Shown piece after piece: positions 6,191 through 12,774 of a stretch of DNA of 13,361 nt. The DNA comes from Eubacteriales Family XIII. Incertae Sedis bacterium. GTDB taxonomy: Bacteria > Bacillota > Clostridia > Peptostreptococcales > Anaerovoracaceae. The notes under the pieces were generated by a model. That model was given only the letters and a program-made list of their open reading frames with translations, searched no databases and had not been told where the DNA came from. The stretch's first letter is position 1. Each line of letters opens with the position of its first letter. The DNA lies in assembly GCA_031290715.1 (NCBI GenBank), contig JAITNA010000129.1, forward strand, positions 1 through 13,361, written 5' to 3'. The position numbers and the translations under genes are program-made.

Positions 6191-7968
6191 AGCTCCAAAA
6201 TCCCCTGCGGCAAGGGGCGAAAGCCGCTCCCGCCGCCATTTTTACCGCCGTTCTCGCTTTCTTCGCCCTATGCTCCGGCGCCATCCCCGCGATCCCCGCG
6301 GCCGGCGCGGAGGTATCGGCGGGCGCGGAGGTGTCGGCAAACGCGGGAGTACAGGCAAGCGCGGGGCCGGCGGCCGGCGCGGAGGTATCGGCGGGCGTAC
6401 TCGGCGGCGTATCGGCGCGGGAGGAAGTCGTCTACGCCAACCTCTCCGCTTCCGGCGAGGTAAAAGACGTCTACACGGTCGTGCTGCTGCACACGGACGG
6501 AAAAGGGGGCGCCTTCGACCGCGGCGATTTCCTCGATGCTGCCAACCTGACCGACACGGCGGCAATCACCGTGACAAAAGACGGCGTCAAAACGGACAGC
6601 TCCGCGGCGGAGTTTTATTATGAAGGGGATATGCGGAAAACGGCTTTGCCCTGGACGGTCGGCATTCGCTATACCCTGGACGGGAAGCCGATTTCGGCGG
6701 AGAAGCTCGCGGGGAAGAGCGGGGCGCTCAAAATGGAAATCCGCACGGCGGCGAACGGGGACTCGGGGATCGACCCGGTTTTCTATGAGAAATTCATGCT
6801 GCAGCTTTCTCTGTCCTTAGACGCGGTGCGCTGCAAAAACATCATTTCCGAAAGCGCAACCATTGCGAATGCCGGGATGAACAAGCTGTTGACCTTTCTG
6901 GCGCTGCCCGGAGAAGAGGGGGTCTTTTCGTTCACGGCCGATGTGACAGGCTTTGAAATGGACGGGGTCGAAATCGCCGCCGTGCCGTTTGCGCTCGGGC
7001 TCGGGAGCTTTGAAGAAACGAAAGCGGACATCGACCGCGGCGGCGGCGATCTGGCGGCGGCATCCGGGCAAATCAACAGCGCGTTGGCGGCGATGGCGCG
7101 GGAGCTCTCCCGCACAGGTTCGGCCGACGCCGCGGGCGGCGGGATTTCCGCGGACCTGACAGGCGGGCTCGATCTCAGTCTGCTCGGAACCCTCCCGGCC
7201 GAGCTTGAACGGATTGCGGACGGAATTGATGAAATCGCGGACGGCACCGCCGCGCTGAGCGGCGGATTTTCACAGGCGAACGCCGCGCTTGACGGCGCGA
7301 TGGCGGGACTGCCGACCGGCGGCGAACTCGGGCAGGACGAGCTCGGCGCCCTGATCGCGGGCAATATGGGCGACCCGCAAAACACGGCAGCGCTGAACAA
7401 GCTCCTTGACGCGTACCGGGCCGCGGCGGCGGCGAAGCAGACCTACATCGCCGTCAAACCGGCGTTCACCGGCGCGGACGCCGCACTCCCGCAGACGGCG
7501 GGGGCGCTCGCGCAGATTTCAGGCGGGCTGCGGATCATGGCGGGGCAGCTTGCGGCTTCCCTGTCCGCCGTCGATCCGGCCGCGCTCGAAGCCGAGCTAT
7601 CGCAGCAGTTTCAGGCGCTTGCGGACGGAATTGCCGCGATCGGAAACGGCGTTTCGCGGCTGTCAAAGGACTACGGCGCCTTCCACGACGGGCTTTTGTC
7701 CTATACCCGGGGCATCAGCGAAATGACGGACGCGCTCACCCCGGAGGATTTTGAACCGGTTTCCTTCGTTTCGGCCGGCAATACGGGCACAACCTCCGTT
7801 CAGTTTGTATTCAAAACAGACAAAGTCGCGCAGACGGACGGGAACGGGACGGACGGGAACGGGAACGCGGACGGGGCGAACGGAAACGCCGCGGACGAGG
7901 ACGATAGCACAAGCACAGGAAAAGCGAAAGAAAGCTTCTGGAGCCGATTGATTAAATTATTCACATAA
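6187..7968 (+). CDS. Secreted heptad-rich protein, YhgE/Pip-like partner of the MMPL permease
   Basis: A 593-residue exported protein. Residues 1-42 are a signal peptide (basic start, hydrophobic ~15-37). An Ala/Gly/Val-rich linker with GAEVSA repeated at 40, 46 and 64 follows. Residues ~79-270 form a globular domain (REEVVYANLSASGEVKDVY, LPWTVGIRYTLDGKPISAEK, SGALKMEIR) that I recognise from Firmicutes proteins encoded next to MMPL permeases. Residues ~280-510 contain leucine/glycine heptads (for example IADGIDEIADGTAALSGGF), suggesting a long helical or coiled region as in YhgE/Pip proteins. An Asp/Asn/Gly-rich stretch (~547-578) precedes the end ESFWSRLIKLF, an amphipathic end rather than a clear membrane helix. 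The ATG overlaps the permease stop, with AAAGGA 12 nt upstream. Probable role: periplasm-like/outer-surface partner of the permease. Function is inferred from context. Confidence 0.8.
   Translation: MKLQNPLRQGAKAAPAAIFTAVLAFFALCSGAIPAIPAAGAEVSAGAEVSANAGVQASAGPAAGAEVSAGVLGGVSAREEVVYANLSASGEVKDVYTVVLLHTDGKGGAFDRGDFLDAANLTDTAAITVTKDGVKTDSSAAEFYYEGDMRKTALPWTVGIRYTLDGKPISAEKLAGKSGALKMEIRTAANGDSGIDPVFYEKFMLQLSLSLDAVRCKNIISESATIANAGMNKLLTFLALPGEEGVFSFTADVTGFEMDGVEIAAVPFALGLGSFEETKADIDRGGGDLAAASGQINSALAAMARELSRTGSADAAGGGISADLTGGLDLSLLGTLPAELERIADGIDEIADGTAALSGGFSQANAALDGAMAGLPTGGELGQDELGALIAGNMGDPQNTAALNKLLDAYRAAAAAKQTYIAVKPAFTGADAALPQTAGALAQISGGLRIMAGQLAASLSAVDPAALEAELSQQFQALADGIAAIGNGVSRLSKDYGAFHDGLLSYTRGISEMTDALTPEDFEPVSFVSAGNTGTTSVQFVFKTDKVAQTDGNGTDGNGNADGANGNAADEDDSTSTGKAKESFWSRLIKLFT
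6298..6397 (+). repeat. Exact 28-bp direct repeat inside the secreted protein gene
   Basis: Positions 6298-6325 and 6370-6397 are identical (start GCGGCCGGCGCGGAGG), 72 nt apart and so in frame. A near copy of the core lies at 6322-6339. They encode the GAEVSA units of the linker after the signal peptide. In-frame gain or loss by slippage would only change linker length. Confidence 0.85.
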
Positions 7969-7980
7969 AGGAAAGAGAAA

Positions 7981-8009
7981 CGACCCTCGCTCAGACTTCC
8001 TTGAGGTCG
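7981..8009 (-). terminator. Candidate terminator of the vapBC-terC-phosphoesterase unit
   Basis: On the minus strand CGACCTC pairs with GAGGGTCG (one bulged base) around a 14-nt loop that contains the phosphoesterase stop codon; TTTCTCTTTCC follows. The stem is only 7 bp and the U tract is mixed, so the call is moderate. There is no U tract on the plus side for the convergent gene. Confidence 0.45.
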
Positions 8010-9535
8010 CTGACTGTGACCGTCCCGTCCGGCGCGAACGTCACCTCGTAGTAATAGTTGATCGCGTGGCCGCCCATGTCCGCGTAGCGCGTCACCAAAT
8101 AGACGGGTATCGTGATCGGCTTGGATGGCTTCCCGATCCCCGTGAGCAGCATGGCGTCGCTCAAATCCCGATTGGCGCCGTTCGTGTTGTTCGCGATGAA
8201 CACCACCCCGCCGCCGTCGCGTTTTTCCGCAAAATTGTCGGCGTGCTTGTGCCCGGAAAATTGATAACGGATGTCGCCGTCTTTCCTCGCGTCCGCGCCG
8301 ATTTCGGGAATATGCGCCACCGCGAAATCGACAGGCTCGCCTTTTTCCGCGCTCTCCCTCACCATTTGCCCAAGCGCGTCCGACGCCTCCGCAACGGCCG
8401 CGGCCTGTTTGCCGCCCGTGCCGGCCGCGCTCTCCGACATGATATAGTGCCGCGGGTCGGCGATGCCCGCAAACCGATACCCGCCGACCTCCGCCACGCC
8501 GTTCAGCACGACCGCCCCCGCACCCGCCGCCTGCTCCGCGGTTTCGTCCGTATCGTGATTTCCCGTTACAAAAACATACGTCATATCAAGGCTTGTGAAT
8601 GCCCCGACAATTTTTTGAACGTAATAATTTTCAAAGGCCGTGCCTGCCGTCGTCAGATCGCCGGAGTCGATCACGATGCGTGCGCCCGCGTTCTTCGCAA
8701 TCTCCGCGGCAATCATCGCCATATAAAAGTTGTCGTGGATGTCGGAAACCTGCACGATCATATCATACCGCCAGTCCGTCCGGTATTTTGCCGCGTCCAT
8801 CGCGATGTCGACAGAACGGATCACCTCATTCACATATTCCATCGCCTGGCGGTCGTTTTCCTGTATCATGTTTTCAAGATATCCGGCCACTTCGCTGACG
8901 GGCCCCCGGACATCGATACGCCCGAACGCCGTATCGATCCCATACGACGCGTTCTCGGACGCGCCGCCGGACGCCGCGCGGTTCTCCGCCGATGTCGTCG
9001 TCACGAGCCCCGTCTGCGTCGCCGCCGCAACACCGGCCGCGGAAACGCACAAACAAAGCCCCGCGATGAAAACCGTCTTTTTGTCGGCGCGAAGGCGCAG
9101 CCGCAGCCTGTTCAGACCGTATCCCGCCGCGAAAAACGCGATCGCCCACAGCCCCCAGTCTATCAGCAGCCGCTCCTTCAGGCCCTCCGCGGTTTGCCGA
9201 ATATCCTCATTGATATTGGCAAATTGTTTGATGTTGTCCGGGGACTGCCAGTTTGCGACGATGCCGTCCTGCACATTGTGCGGCGTCACCTTGACGCCGA
9301 AATGAACCGGCCCTACGCGGGGCAGGTTCGCCCAGTCGGGTATGCCGTCGATCGTCGCGTCGCCCAACGGATTGAAGTCAATATAAATATTCCCGTCGAG
9401 ATTCGTTTCGGCCTTCGCGTCGATGAACGCAAAAGAAGTTTCGACCGCGGTCGTTTCAATCGCCGGCCAAAAAGCCAAAACCGCGGCAATCATCACAGCC
9501 GCCGCCCATTTCAAAACGGCCTTTGCGATTCTCAT
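7991..9535 (-). CDS. Membrane-anchored calcineurin-like metallophosphoesterase
   Basis: A 514-residue enzyme that should hydrolyse phosphoester bonds outside the membrane. The metal-binding motifs are in order: SDIHDN (Asp265, His267), SGDLT (Asp293), GNHD (Asn326, His327), AVAHIPE (His408), SGHKHAD (His429, His431), the full set for a dinuclear centre. Hydrophobic helices are at ~9-25, 127-144 and 154-174. The Arg-rich loop 143-153 (NRLRLRLRADKK) should be cytoplasmic, which puts residues 28-125 and the catalytic domain outside. Residues 28-125 match nothing I recognise. The ATG overlaps the stop of the upstream TerC-family gene (9532-9535), with no good ribosome site of its own, so it is probably translated by coupling. 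Substrate cannot be deduced; nucleotide, lipid-linked or wall-polymer phosphates are possible. Confidence 0.88.
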   Translation of the reverse strand: MRIAKAVLKWAAAVMIAAVLAFWPAIETTAVETSFAFIDAKAETNLDGNIYIDFNPLGDATIDGIPDWANLPRVGPVHFGVKVTPHNVQDGIVANWQSPDNIKQFANINEDIRQTAEGLKERLLIDWGLWAIAFFAAGYGLNRLRLRLRADKKTVFIAGLCLCVSAAGVAAATQTGLVTTTSAENRAASGGASENASYGIDTAFGRIDVRGPVSEVAGYLENMIQENDRQAMEYVNEVIRSVDIAMDAAKYRTDWRYDMIVQVSDIHDNFYMAMIAAEIAKNAGARIVIDSGDLTTAGTAFENYYVQKIVGAFTSLDMTYVFVTGNHDTDETAEQAAGAGAVVLNGVAEVGGYRFAGIADPRHYIMSESAAGTGGKQAAAVAEASDALGQMVRESAEKGEPVDFAVAHIPEIGADARKDGDIRYQFSGHKHADNFAEKRDGGGVVFIANNTNGANRDLSDAMLLTGIGKPSKPITIPVYLVTRYADMGGHAINYYYEVTFAPDGTVTVSDLKEV

Positions 9536-10221
9536 TTTTTGCTATGCTCTGCCGCGTTCGCCCGGCCTGCAATCCGGCGGTTGCGGATTGCGACCAAAAT
9601 CACCGCCGCAATATTGCCCGCAATCATGATGTATTTCACAAAGGGGAAGCGCTCAAAAAACGGCTCGGCGAGCGGCTCGTCAAGTATCATCTTGTAGGCC
9701 GTATAGAGGATCAGCGCGCCGCCGATGTACAGCACAATCGGAAACCGGTCCATCAGCTTCAATATCAGGGTACTGCAAAATACCATGATCGGAATGCTGA
9801 CGCAAAGCCCGATAATGAGCAGCACGATGTTGCCGTGCGCCGCCCCCGCCACCGCCAGAATATTATCGACGCTCATCGTAATGTCCGCGACGATAATCGT
9901 CAGAATCGCTTTCCCGAGCGTATCGACGACCTTCTCCTCATTTTTCGTGTCCTTTTGAATAATCAACTTGTACCCGATGAAAAAAAGCAGGATGCCGCCG
10001 CCGAGCATCAGCCCCTTGATGTCAAGCAGCCACGCGACGCCGATGGTCGCCGCGACCCGAAGGACCACCGCGCCGGCCGTGCCGATCATAATCCCTTTCA
10101 TGCGCTGATTCTTCGGCAAGTTGCGGCAAGCCATACTGATCACAATCGCATTGTCGCCGCCCAGCACAATATCCATCATAATGATAGAAAGCAGCCCAAC
10201 GATAAAGTCGGAGATATTCAT
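9532..10221 (-). CDS. TerC-family (YjbE-like) integral membrane protein, probable metal ion exporter
   Basis: A 229-residue membrane protein with about seven helices. The family's acidic motifs are present: MMDIVLGGDNAIVIS (Asp17, Asp23, Asn24) and VADITMSVDNILAVAG (Asp113, Asp119, Asn120). Length and the extended second motif fit the YjbE branch of TerC. Relatives have been tied to manganese export, sometimes for metalloenzymes outside the membrane. The ATG at 10221 was preferred over a longer frame starting at 10275 because GGAAGGGGG lies just upstream and the protein then begins directly with its first helix. The vapC stop is only 16 nt before the start, and the downstream phosphoesterase overlaps by 4 nt. 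A Mn-supplying role for that metalloenzyme is an appealing inference. There is no room for a yybP-ykoY riboswitch here. Confidence 0.9.
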   Translation of the reverse strand: MNISDFIVGLLSIIMMDIVLGGDNAIVISMACRNLPKNQRMKGIMIGTAGAVVLRVAATIGVAWLLDIKGLMLGGGILLFFIGYKLIIQKDTKNEEKVVDTLGKAILTIIVADITMSVDNILAVAGAAHGNIVLLIIGLCVSIPIMVFCSTLILKLMDRFPIVLYIGGALILYTAYKMILDEPLAEPFFERFPFVKYIMIAGNIAAVILVAIRNRRIAGRANAAEHSKK

Positions 10222-10237
10222 CGCCCGCCCCCTTCCC

Positions 10238-10636
10238 CTACCTTGACCAATCCGCGAGCACAAGACCTTCGACACGCTCGAATTCCCGTGTGTTGTTTGT
10301 AATCAGCGCACACCCTGCGGCTTTCGCGTGCGCGGCAATCAACATGTCCAAAGGACCGATCGTTATTCGTTTTTGTTTGAGGTTCGCCCTGACTTTTCCG
10401 TATTCGTGCGCAGCCGCGGCATCGTAATCAAGTACGTCAACACCGACAAGAAATCCCGTAAGAGCTGCCGCGCTTTTCTCCGGCGCGGCGCTGTTTCTCA
10501 CACCATACTCAAGCTCGGACAGCGTTATGATCGAAATCACCACGTCGCCAAGCTCATGTTTTCGGTACTCTGCAAGCGCTTTTTCCGATTTTTCCCTGAT
10601 CAAAAAAATGCAAATATTTGTATCCAACATCACCAT
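10238..10636 (-). CDS. vapC: VapC-type PIN-domain toxin ribonuclease
   Basis: A 132-residue PIN-domain endoribonuclease, toxin of a type II toxin-antitoxin pair. Acidic active-site residues are visible: Asp5 in MLDTNICIFLI, Glu41 in TLSELEYG, Asp97 in GPLDMLIAAHA; the fourth position is Asn114/Asn115 in TNNTREF, as in many VapC proteins. The length is normal. The start is taken as ATG 10636 (MVMLDTN), two nt after the antitoxin stop; TTG 10642 and ATG 10630 are alternatives. All catalytic positions are intact, so the toxin is probably active. The TerC-family gene begins 16 nt after the stop, which is unusual for a toxin gene. Confidence 0.92.
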   Translation of the reverse strand: MVMLDTNICIFLIREKSEKALAEYRKHELGDVVISIITLSELEYGVRNSAAPEKSAAALTGFLVGVDVLDYDAAAAHEYGKVRANLKQKRITIGPLDMLIAAHAKAAGCALITNNTREFERVEGLVLADWSR

Positions 10637-10638
10637 GG

Positions 10639-10884
10639 TCAAACATCTTCCCGCACTTCAACCTTGCCCTGATCCCGGCCGTCTTTCAAGAAATCATCAG
10701 GGAACTCATCAAGGCTTTTTACGAAAATGTCATATACAGTACCCGCGTTTTTGGGATACAGATACAGGACATCTCCGATTTTTTTCACATAAAGCTCATC
10801 GCCGTGATCGGTATCAAAACGATAGTCTTTTGGGATTCGCACAGCTTGGCTTTTCCCGGTGGTGAATATTTTTGCTGTATTCAT
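10639..10884 (-). CDS. vapB: VapB-type antitoxin (AbrB/SpoVT fold)
   Basis: An 81-residue antitoxin. The N-terminal half is an AbrB-like swapped-hairpin DNA-binding domain (MNTAKIFTTGKSQAVRIPKD, then VKKIGDVLYLYPK); the C-terminal half (FVKSLDEFPDDFLKDGRD) is the acidic toxin-wrapping tail. ATG 10884 was chosen because AGGAGG lies 8 nt upstream; ATG 10890 would leave only 2 nt. It should neutralise VapC and repress the operon's own promoter, as VapB proteins generally do. Confidence 0.92.
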   Translation of the reverse strand: MNTAKIFTTGKSQAVRIPKDYRFDTDHGDELYVKKIGDVLYLYPKNAGTVYDIFVKSLDEFPDDFLKDGRDQGKVEVREDV

Positions 10885-10892
10885 AATCATTG

Positions 10893-10898
10893 CCTCCT
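10893..10898 (-). promoter_or_regulatory. Ribosome binding site of vapB
   Basis: AGGAGG on the minus strand. The 8-nt spacing decides for ATG 10884 over ATG 10890. Confidence 0.8.
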
Positions 10899-10905
10899 GA
10901 CGAAA

Positions 10906-10935
10906 AGTATATATCGGAATATGTATTTTTGTCAA
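10906..10935 (-). promoter_or_regulatory. Promoter and probable operator of vapBC and following genes
   Basis: Minus-strand TTGACA (10930-10935), 18-nt spacer, TATACT (10906-10911); an overlapping TATATA gives a 16-nt spacer. The spacer holds an imperfect palindrome, ATACATAT-TCCG-ATATATAC, between the two boxes, where VapBC autoregulation would be expected to act. About 22 nt separate the -10 from the vapB start. Confidence 0.8.
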
Positions 10936-10946
10936 CGCCCTCATTA

Positions 10947-10975
10947 GGTACGCTGGATTGGGTACGCACGGATTG
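10947..10975. repeat. Short tandem repeat between two divergent promoters
   Basis: Two adjoining copies, GGTACGCTGGATTG (10947-10960) and GGTACGCACGGATTG (10961-10975), between the vapBC -35 and the -35 of the plus-strand promoter at 10992. It could be a paired protein-binding site. Confidence 0.6.
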
Positions 10976-10991
10976 GGAAGGAAGGAGGGTG

Positions 10992-11020
10992 TTGACCGCG
11001 GAAATCCTACGTGATATAAA
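10992..11020 (+). promoter_or_regulatory. Promoter of the 152-aa hypothetical gene
   Basis: TTGACC (10992-10997), exactly 17 nt, TATAAA (11015-11020), about 45 nt before the ATG at 11066. A near-consensus housekeeping promoter. Confidence 0.75.
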
Positions 11021-11065
11021 TGGGTGTTGGCATTAGCGCGATCAAAATTGCGAGGAGAGAAAGAT

Positions 11066-11524
11066 ATGGGTTTGTTCGGGTTCGGGAAGAAAAATGATAC
11101 GAGTCAGTCAATGCCGCCTTGGGCGGAAGCGCCGGCCGAGGAGATCGCCCCGCCGGAGGGGCCGGCGCCGGCTGCGGAGATCGGGCTGTCCGCGGAAATA
11201 AAAGACGCCGTGTCAGAGCGGAAAAACACCGCATTGGAAAAAACACTCGGCATGCTGCAAGACGTCGTCGCGCAATTGGACGCGAACGCCAAAAATCTCC
11301 CCGACGACAATTTGGCACCGTTCCTCGCGGAAGGATTGACGCCTGAAGAGGTTCGTGCGATGATCGTTGCGGCCTCGATCGAAAAGGTCGGCGGGATGGA
11401 CGAGAAATGGGCGTCGGACGACCCCTTAGCCACCTTTCTCAAAACCACTGCCGTGCATCGTTATTACAATATTCCTCTCGATCGTGTAGAGGTGCTGTAC
11501 AAAGTCGGAAAGACCGTCGTATAG
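11066..11524 (+). CDS. Hypothetical protein, 152 residues, not recognised
   Basis: Small soluble acidic protein. I do not recognise a family. It begins MGLFGFGKKND, a short Gly/Phe/Lys start, followed by a Pro/Ala/Glu-rich flexible stretch (~15-42) and a mainly helical rest (for example NTALEKTLGMLQDVVAQLD and LTPEEVRAMIVAASIEKV). No signal peptide, membrane helix or Cys is seen. The ATG has GAGGAG 8 nt upstream and a near-consensus promoter, and codon use matches its neighbours, so it is a real gene. A longer frame from 11024 is less likely because it lacks a ribosome site. It is monocistronic and ends 3 nt from the convergent DUF4349 gene stop. Confidence 0.8.
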   Translation: MGLFGFGKKNDTSQSMPPWAEAPAEEIAPPEGPAPAAEIGLSAEIKDAVSERKNTALEKTLGMLQDVVAQLDANAKNLPDDNLAPFLAEGLTPEEVRAMIVAASIEKVGGMDEKWASDDPLATFLKTTAVHRYYNIPLDRVEVLYKVGKTVV

Positions 11525-11527
11525 GGT

Positions 11528-12484
11528 CTATGGCTGCTCCCTGCGATTTTTCCGGCGTTTGCGAAGGCGCAGGATAAGGAAGAGAACCACCACGATCGGG
11601 ACGACGACGGGCAAGGCGCTGACGATAACGATAACGATCCAGACTAACACGTTGCCGAAGCCCCGCGCAGTCGAAAGAAATCCGTTGCCCATCTTGTTGA
11701 ACGCTTCCGACGCCGTATCAAAGCGCCGCGATTGCTCAATCGGCGACGCGTTTGAAGAAATCGAGATGTCCAATGTGGCATATTCGACCAATCGGTCCCA
11801 CATGCGAATCTGGCCGTCCAACGCGTCCATTTCCGTCTGGAGCGTTGTTATTTCCCGCTGAATCGCCAAAATATCCTCGATGGAATTTGCCTTTTCGAGC
11901 AGCCGCCGATATTGTTCGAGCGACGCGCTCATGCTCTCGAGCCGGGCCGCGGAATCCTGATACGCGGCGGTAATGTCCTCGCTGTTGATCCGGTATTGGC
12001 GAATGGCGTCCTTCCCGACGGCTTCGGCCAAGGATGTTTCAAACTTCTTGAGCGCTTCCGGGGGAATCTTGACGGTCAGGTAGACCGTGACGATCGAATT
12101 TTGATTGCTTTCATCCTTGTTGAACTCGTAGCCGCCCAAATCGGCGATCAGTTTCGAAATGTCCGCGTAGGCCTTTGGAACATCCGCTACCATGATGGTC
12201 GCGTACCCCGTTTTGATCTCTTTGCGGCTTTCGGACGCAGACGCGTCCCCGCCCATATCCGGGCTTGCGGAAGCGTACGAGGGTGCGCTTACATCCGCAG
12301 GAGCGGATTCCGCGGCATTCATCGCGCTGTCCTGCGCGCCGCCCACAGCGGCCCCGCCGTCCCCTTCCGAAAAGCTGCCGATGTTTTTGCTGGCGCAACC
12401 GGCAAGAGCCAAAAGCAGCGCCAAAACAAACAAGGGCAGAATCAGAGCGTTTTTCATCCGGCGGTTTCCCGAAAACATCTTCAT
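11528..12484 (-). CDS. DUF4349-domain lipoprotein
   Basis: A 318-residue lipoprotein of unknown function. The signal peptide ends with the lipobox LAGC (Cys30), the lipid-modified residue. A low-complexity Ala/Ser/Gly linker (31-85) precedes the DUF4349 domain (~88-305), which contains a beta region (KTGYATIMVADVPKAYADI, TVYLTVKIPPEALKKFET), a coiled coil at ~170-225 (SASLEQYRRLLEKANSIEDI, EITTLQTEMDALDGQI) and a C-terminal helix at ~279-306 followed by a basic tail (RLRKRRKNRREQP) that should sit in the cytoplasm. The ATG at 12484 was chosen because it starts a normal signal peptide with AGG upstream; a frame reaching 12628 crosses the promoter. Members are widespread in Gram-positives and some act with membrane or antimicrobial-stress genes, but the role is not established. 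Confidence 0.9.
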   Translation of the reverse strand: MKMFSGNRRMKNALILPLFVLALLLALAGCASKNIGSFSEGDGGAAVGGAQDSAMNAAESAPADVSAPSYASASPDMGGDASASESRKEIKTGYATIMVADVPKAYADISKLIADLGGYEFNKDESNQNSIVTVYLTVKIPPEALKKFETSLAEAVGKDAIRQYRINSEDITAAYQDSAARLESMSASLEQYRRLLEKANSIEDILAIQREITTLQTEMDALDGQIRMWDRLVEYATLDISISSNASPIEQSRRFDTASEAFNKMGNGFLSTARGFGNVLVWIVIVIVSALPVVVPIVVVLFLILRLRKRRKNRREQP

Positions 12485-12554
12485 AACATTACCTGCTTTC
12501 CTTGTGCTTGGAGCTTGCCCGATCCCACGCGGCGTGTATCTGCGTACTGCAAAC

Positions 12555-12583
12555 ATTATATGGGCAAGCCCGGGAAAAAACAA
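12555..12583 (-). promoter_or_regulatory. Promoter of the DUF4349 lipoprotein gene
   Basis: Minus-strand TTGTTT (12578-12583), 17-nt spacer, perfect TATAAT (12555-12560), leaving a ~65-nt leader before ATG 12484. The spacer contains the inverted repeat GGGC-TT-GCCC next to the -10, and GCTTGCCC recurs in opposite orientation at 12513-12520 in the leader; either could bind a regulator. Confidence 0.8.
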
Positions 12584-12683
12584 GACGGACGGACCGCGCA
12601 TTGCCTCAATGTGCGGGCCGCGCGGCAAAGGTAACTATTATGAAACCATCTTCCGCAACGTGTACACGCGGGCAAGCGAAAAC

Positions 12684-12706
12684 ACCCCTGCGCAAATGGC
12701 GGGGGT
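12684..12706. other. Hairpin downstream of the IS110 transposase (inner of two)
   Basis: ACCCCTGC, 7-nt loop, GCGGGGGT: an 8-bp stem with one G-U or A-C pair depending on strand. It lies 69 nt after the transposase stop, between that gene and the DUF4349 promoter. Part of a stretch (12485-12774) with no firm gene. Confidence 0.55.
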
Positions 12707-12721
12707 TCCCGTCAGTGAAAT

Positions 12722-12769
12722 GCCCGTCCCGCCCTATGGCAATGCGTCGTTGCCGTCGGGCGGGCGGGC
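12722..12769. other. Strong two-tier hairpin directly downstream of the IS110 transposase
   Basis: Outer arms GCCCG(T)CCCGCCC (12722-12734) and GGGCGGGCGGGC (12758-12769) pair over 12 bp with one bulge; an inner GGCAA/TTGCC stem closes a TGCGTCG loop. It ends 5 nt from the transposase stop. No U tract follows on the transposase strand, so a simple terminator is not obvious. IS110 elements of the IS1111 group carry a structured guide (bridge) RNA downstream of the transposase; this hairpin could be part of one, but that is inference. Confidence 0.6.
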
Positions 12770-12774
12770 TGTTG

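Noticed and set aside
8066..9697. 543-codon plus-strand open frame opposite the phosphoesterase
   Set aside because: Arg/His-rich shadow; the minus strand carries the full metallophosphoesterase motif set.
10222..10237. Mn riboswitch before the TerC-family gene
   Set aside because: Only 16 nt separate it from vapC and these form its ribosome site; no space for a yybP-ykoY element.
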